Shown here: positions 60,499 to 64,000 of the stretch, in pieces | How the letters are laid out: every line of letters starts with the position of its first letter | How positions within the stretch are numbered: position 1 is the stretch's first letter | Origin: Rhabditophanes sp. KR3021 | Lineage: Eukaryota > Nematoda > Chromadorea > Rhabditida > Alloionematidae | NCBI GenBank assembly: GCA_963281155.1 | Contig: CAUJLY010000003.1 | Span: 2,108,001-2,172,000, forward strand | Reading direction: 5' to 3' | DNA length: 64,000 nucleotides | Position numbers and translations under genes: made by a program | The notes under the pieces: generated by a model | The model's database searches: none | What the model saw: the letters and a program-made list of their open reading frames with translations, nothing else | What the model was told of the DNA's origin: nothing

Positions 60499-61132
60499 AA
60501 TATATCTATTTTAATCAAATTTACCGTAAGACTTTAAGAAATGCAAAGACAAATTTCTTTGTTTCAATTTAAGAAAGTGGAAAGACACAAATAATGTACT
60601 TATAATAATATTTATTTATCCGAAAAGCCGCCAATCCCAAAGAATCGGAAGTGTGGCTTTGATTGGTCCTTAAAATAAATTGTATTTACTAAACATTTAT
60701 CTACACACCAACCGATTTATTATATTGTGGCTTATAAAAATGTTTAAAATTTATTGCTATTGTGTGAAGATTGCCTTTTGGTGATGTTCCACTTTGAAAG
60801 AAGTCACAATTTTGAAAGGAAACGAGACGCAATGAATCATTTTATATTTTCACTTTATCAGATTAAACATTTCGTTAGTTGTACGTTGGAGAAAAGCTGA
60901 TTATGTTGATGAACTTGCCCGGATCACATTATGATTATATAAACATACTCATGACATTGAACATTAATAAATATTTGGGAAGGGAAAGTTGGTGCAACAC
61001 TATTCTAATAATACTAGTTTCCTATATTTTTGTATCGACTAAATTTGACTAACAAATATACACTTTTAGTGGTTTGAATTATTATTAATTGGCCCATAAC
61101 CAGACTTTTGATTGACTCTTACTTTGTGAAAC
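60499..61132. other. Intergenic DNA
   Basis: About 630 bp between two + strand genes. No motif-bearing frame. Confidence 0.4.
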
Positions 61133-61978
61133 ATGAAGGTTCAAAAGAAGGTTCTTGATATGAATCAAGATGAATTAGACTTGGTATTTATAGCTATATT
61201 TGGGTACAAATATTCCAAGCTAAGTCTCGAAGAAATGCAAGAAGAAGTCATTAAATGGTAATTTGCTCTTTTGTTACTGTAATCTTGAGTCTCAATTGTT
61301 TAGGCTGATTGCTAAGAAGTTATCTCTACAGCATCATTTTATCTTTTACGAGGACTCTGATGAAATGCCAATCCATCGTTACTTGTTGACAAAAAATAAC
61401 GAGATGCCTTGTAAATGTTGCGAAAACATATCTATGACATATGGAGAGTATAAAAAAACTGTTCACTCAAAGAACGATCTTACTAATTGTAAGCTCATTT
61501 ATTACTTATTAAAACAAACAAATTACATTTTTATTATTTAATGTCTTTTTTAAGTTGTCGGCTTGTTTAGTCTATAAAATATGCACTAACTCTTAGGTGA
61601 CTTTCACTAAAAATATTGATAAATTGTTATTGCCATAACTTTAATGTACTTGTTTTAGTTGATGATCCGAAAAAAGTCGATGACATGAGGAGTAGTCCAG
61701 ATGTTGTCAAAACCAATCATAACCGGCAACCGGATACCTTACCATCACCTACTAACAATAAAAATATAGACACAATTTCTTTAAAAATCAGCAATGCTTC
61801 TACCAAGTCTGGAAAGGGAAATGTTGTGAGCCCGATTACAACGCAGCCCATGCCTGGACAAAGTACTGGGAGAAACAAAATTGCAGTAGAGAAAAAGAAA
61901 GGTTCGTGCAGGACGTGTTACTCTAATTGTTGTAGTGAATTTGGTTCTTTTTGTTTTGGTGTAATGGGAAGTTTTTAA
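61133..61978 (+). CDS. Unknown protein with Cys-rich C-terminus (209 aa)
   Basis: Exons 61133-61257, 61304-61488 and 61659-61978 join in phase across introns of 46 and 170 nt. The acceptors (TTGTTTAG, TTGTTTTAG) are strong. Residues 1-105 are acidic and helical with a CKCC pair (MPCKCCENISMTYGEYKK). Residues 105-180 are Ser/Thr/Pro/Asn-rich and probably disordered. The C-terminus is CRTCYSNCCSEFGSFCFG, then VMGSF. The Cys pairs could bind metal or be lipid-modified. There is no signal peptide and no known domain. AATAAA at 62026-62031 is a plausible poly(A) signal. Confidence 0.6.
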
Positions 61979-62025
61979 CCTTTAAAAATAACCCTATTAA
62001 TAATGATGTGTAAATAAGAACGATT

Positions 62026-62031
62026 AATAAA
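62026..62031 (+). terminator. Poly(A) signal
   Basis: AATAAA 48 bp after the stop of the preceding + strand gene. Confidence 0.4.
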
Positions 62032-62365
62032 ATGAAATTTGATATTTAAGAGTTGATTAAGATGCGTTAAATTACTTATCAAGATGGGAAACAATTATGT
62101 TGATTGGCTATAAAGTTCAGGTTACAAATAATTTGGAGATAATTATTTAAGTATGTATCTACAGATTAATCTTTATTAATGACAAAGTTAGGTTGAATTG
62201 TACCTAACCATTCTTTAAGTTTATTAGCAACAATCTGTCTAGTTTGTTTCAAGTCGGTTGAATCACCACCAACTTCCTCGATATATTCATACATTCCAGC
62301 ACATTCCGCTTTATTTGGAGTAACAACGGCAAAGTTGCAATCTTTAGTTGGGTTTAAAGTGATCT

Positions 62366-62862
62366 ACATTTTGTTATCTGTTGTATTTGAAACTAAAAAT
62401 GGAATTACACGCAAAGCATTTATCCCTTGTGTATATGCAATTATGAAAAATTGATCAGCCGAGTCATATGAATTCTTATTTGAGGAATTAAGACTTAAAA
62501 TGACTGAACTTGGAATAGAAGATGGCATGCCTGATGCTTTTATCACTGACAAAGAACCTGCCGCCATAAAAGTTATCAACTCAACCTACCCAAACACTCT
62601 GATTGTTTCCTTCATCTTACTCAGAGTATCTTCAGAAAATTAGGAAGTGTTGGTTTAAAGAAATTTGTGTTTAGAATCAATCAGGATGATGAGGAAAGAG
62701 ATTTTTCCAAAGAGTTTTATAAGAAAATAAGATTAATCCTGACAATCCCTTTGTTTCCTGCTGATAAAATCAAGACTGCGTGGTTAAAAATAAAACCAAA
62801 ATCTTATTCGAGGACGGGAAACATCACAATTTCTTACACTCAGTCAAAACATAATTAACATA
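62366..62862 (+). mobile_element. Mutator-like (MULE) transposase fragment
   Basis: A frame reads GITRKAFIPCVYAIMKN, a stop, then SAESYEFLFEELRLKMTELG and MPDAFITDKEPAAIKVINST, which fits the MULE DDE core (F-x-x-DFE-x-A-x-x-A-x-x-x-x-F/Y-P). After a one-base break at LIVSF the +1 frame gives HLTQSIFRKLGSVGLKKF and ILTIPLFPADKIKTAWLK, the C-x-x-H/FH-x-x-Q-x-x-x-R-K segment and the downstream L-x-x-LP-x-x-P-x-x-E-I element. It is broken and sits in the opposite orientation between the two pieces of the S28 relic. Confidence 0.75.
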
Positions 62863-62869
62863 CATAAAT

Positions 62870-63235
62870 ATCAACTGGTATATTGATGATATCGTTGAAT
62901 TAAAGTTTCCAAATGATGCCAAATTACTCGCAACACTAATGGGTCCGAATCTCTGAACAATATCATCAATATTTGCAAAAAGCGGAGGAACAATCGAAAA
63001 CACAATATTTTTCCTCAATGATGTTAACATGAACGGCAGATCATTAGTTAGAAAATTTGATCAACTACCTTCAAATGAATCAACATTTGCCTTTCGTTTC
63101 TACACACCCCTTTACTATAAAGAAAAAAATCAAGGTAGCTCAAGACTTGTATAAAAATTCACAATTCATTATATGCTTGATTTTGTTTGGGAAAAATACT
63201 TTAATATTGGCAGATCATATGAAAAGCACTGATAT
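62870..63235 (+). pseudogene. Protein-like fragment of unknown origin next to the transposase
   Basis: One + strand frame continues for about 120 codons with only two stops. It reads DDIVELKFPNDAKLLATLMG, FAKSGGTIENTIFFLNDVNM, RKFDQLPSNESTFAFRFYTP and MLDFVWEKYFNIGRSYEKH. The minus strand here does not resemble the missing S28 middle. It may be part of the inserted element or another dead gene. No family recognised. Confidence 0.35.
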
Positions 63236-63745
63236 ATTCTCTATTTCTATAGATTTTCGCGAGTATACATAAATATAAATACATTCGCGAAAGCCAATAT
63301 ATCCCATAAGTTAACTACGAATAAATGTTGCAATGGGGCTTTATTGGGTCTAGTGTGGTACTCACAAATGTTAGGATCTGAGCGATAGCTTCCAAAATTA
63401 ATATTGCTGTATGTTACAACCTTTAGATATTGTTGTAATAAGTCATTCCAGAAGACTGTTATATCATCATTTGTTACATTTTTCCAATCATCGCATATAT
63501 TAAAATTAACTTTGATTTGCTTTTGACCAACTTTAGCTTGAATTAATTCTCTGACTTTAGCCAAGTCTGCTTTCAGATCTGCTGTAGAAGCAGAATTATA
63601 ATCATTCAAAGTTTGTTGAACGCTATTAAAAGCTTAATGAAAATCAACAGTGGCAGTAAGTGGTGAATTAGAAGCAACACTGACATAAACCAAATATAAA
63701 TAATGGTGCTTATGCGATAAAATGATATCACTTGTTCTAATATCA

Positions 63746-64000
63746 AATACATATATTTTTGTTAATATAGAAAAAAATAACGCATTGAAACTGATTTAAA
63801 AAATGGTATGTGTAATAAATTCGGGTGAAGATTGTCTCTTAAAATTAAGAGCAACATCAGAGACGAACTAATTTTGACTGAAATACAAGGCCTCAATGTT
63901 TTGTTTCGAGCTTACCACAACATTTTTTAACATCTAACTAAGCAATATTCTATAATTGGCCAACAACTTCTTTGCAGAAGAAATTAAAGAATATTAAGAC
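63746..64000. other. Right edge, no supported feature
   Basis: The sequence upstream of the S28 relic shows no readable continuation of that family on the minus strand, so the relic appears truncated at its 5' side or split by an unseen intron. Confidence 0.4.

Larger units (their letters stand above)
62166..63745 (-). pseudogene. S28 (Pro-Xaa carboxypeptidase-like) serine peptidase, broken
   Basis: Two pieces of one family flank a transposase. The upstream piece (63745 to about 63260) has YVSVASNSPLTATVDF, matching the G-A-V-A-S-S-A-P-V-x-A-x-x-DF segment after the active-site region, then FNSVQQTLNDYN, FNICDDW, NDDITVFWNDLLQQYLKVV and ICEY as in S28 enzymes. The C-terminal piece (62366-62166) has FAVVTPNKAECAGMYEY and TRQIVANKLKEWL, matching the catalytic-His region (T-A-H-C-A-D-M-Y) with His replaced by Glu. 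An in-frame TAA near 63629 follows VDFH, and a stop precedes the C-terminal piece. The middle, with the conserved C-x-E-F-G region, is missing. Family members are lysosomal or secreted. The GxSxG Ser is not seen. Confidence 0.7.

Noticed and set aside
62364..62579. 71-codon minus-strand frame
   Set aside because: Antisense shadow of the MULE transposase, whose + strand reading has clear family motifs.
1..64000. tRNA, rRNA or spliced-leader RNA genes
   Set aside because: No B-box-like GGTTCGAATCC or clear cloverleaf or SL-RNA pattern was spotted; a covariance-model search would be needed to exclude them.

Overview
The window looks like nuclear DNA of a small-genome invertebrate, most probably a nematode. 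It is A+T-rich (about 70% by eye). Spliced genes have very short introns, many of 43-50 nt with GTAAGT-like donors and TTTTAG/TTTCAG acceptors. Several genes carry a splice acceptor only a few bases 5' of the ATG, which fits spliced-leader trans-splicing. The gene set is animal: talin, a CIP/KIP Cdk inhibitor, a Snail-type factor, a slicer-dead Argonaute and PAN/apple modules. The species cannot be named from the sequence. Exon joins below were worked out by hand from splice signals, phase and family similarity.

Layout. 1-9.5 kb: non-coding DNA with a 20-21 bp tandem repeat, a CIP/KIP inhibitor (-), and a five-exon membrane-anchored phospholipase-B/GDSL-like gene (-) lacking most catalytic residues. 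9.5-17.5 kb: a long gene-poor stretch. 17.5-24.5 kb: a tandem-CXXC zinc-finger gene (+) whose first CXXC is broken by a one-base frame slip and whose intron holds an antisense spliced coding relic; a tiny two-exon frame; a small secreted-peptide frame (-); a Beclin-1 C-terminal fragment (+); and an Argonaute (+). 25.5-27.9 kb: a 12-finger C2H2 gene (-). 31.4-41.6 kb: a complete ten-exon talin (-, about 2,568 aa). 44.7-46.2 kb: a decayed hAT transposase (-). 47.0-52.8 kb: a same-strand run of small, unrecognised, mostly membrane-spanning proteins. 54.3-57.7 kb: a secreted protein with a long low-complexity N-terminal half and three PAN-like modules (-). 59.7-60.5 kb: a three-finger Snail-like factor (+). 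61.1-62.0 kb: an unrecognised three-exon gene with a Cys-rich tail (+). 62.2-63.75 kb: remains of an S28 serine peptidase (-) interrupted by a Mutator-like (MULE) transposase (+).

The genes do not form one pathway. Themes that recur are: (i) nearly all larger introns contain decayed coding-like sequence, and two of them share a related peptide motif; (ii) conserved folds that have lost catalytic residues (phospholipase B-like, Argonaute); (iii) single-base frame breaks in homopolymer runs, at least some of which may be assembly errors; (iv) a cluster of tiny membrane proteins that is the best candidate for an undescribed family.
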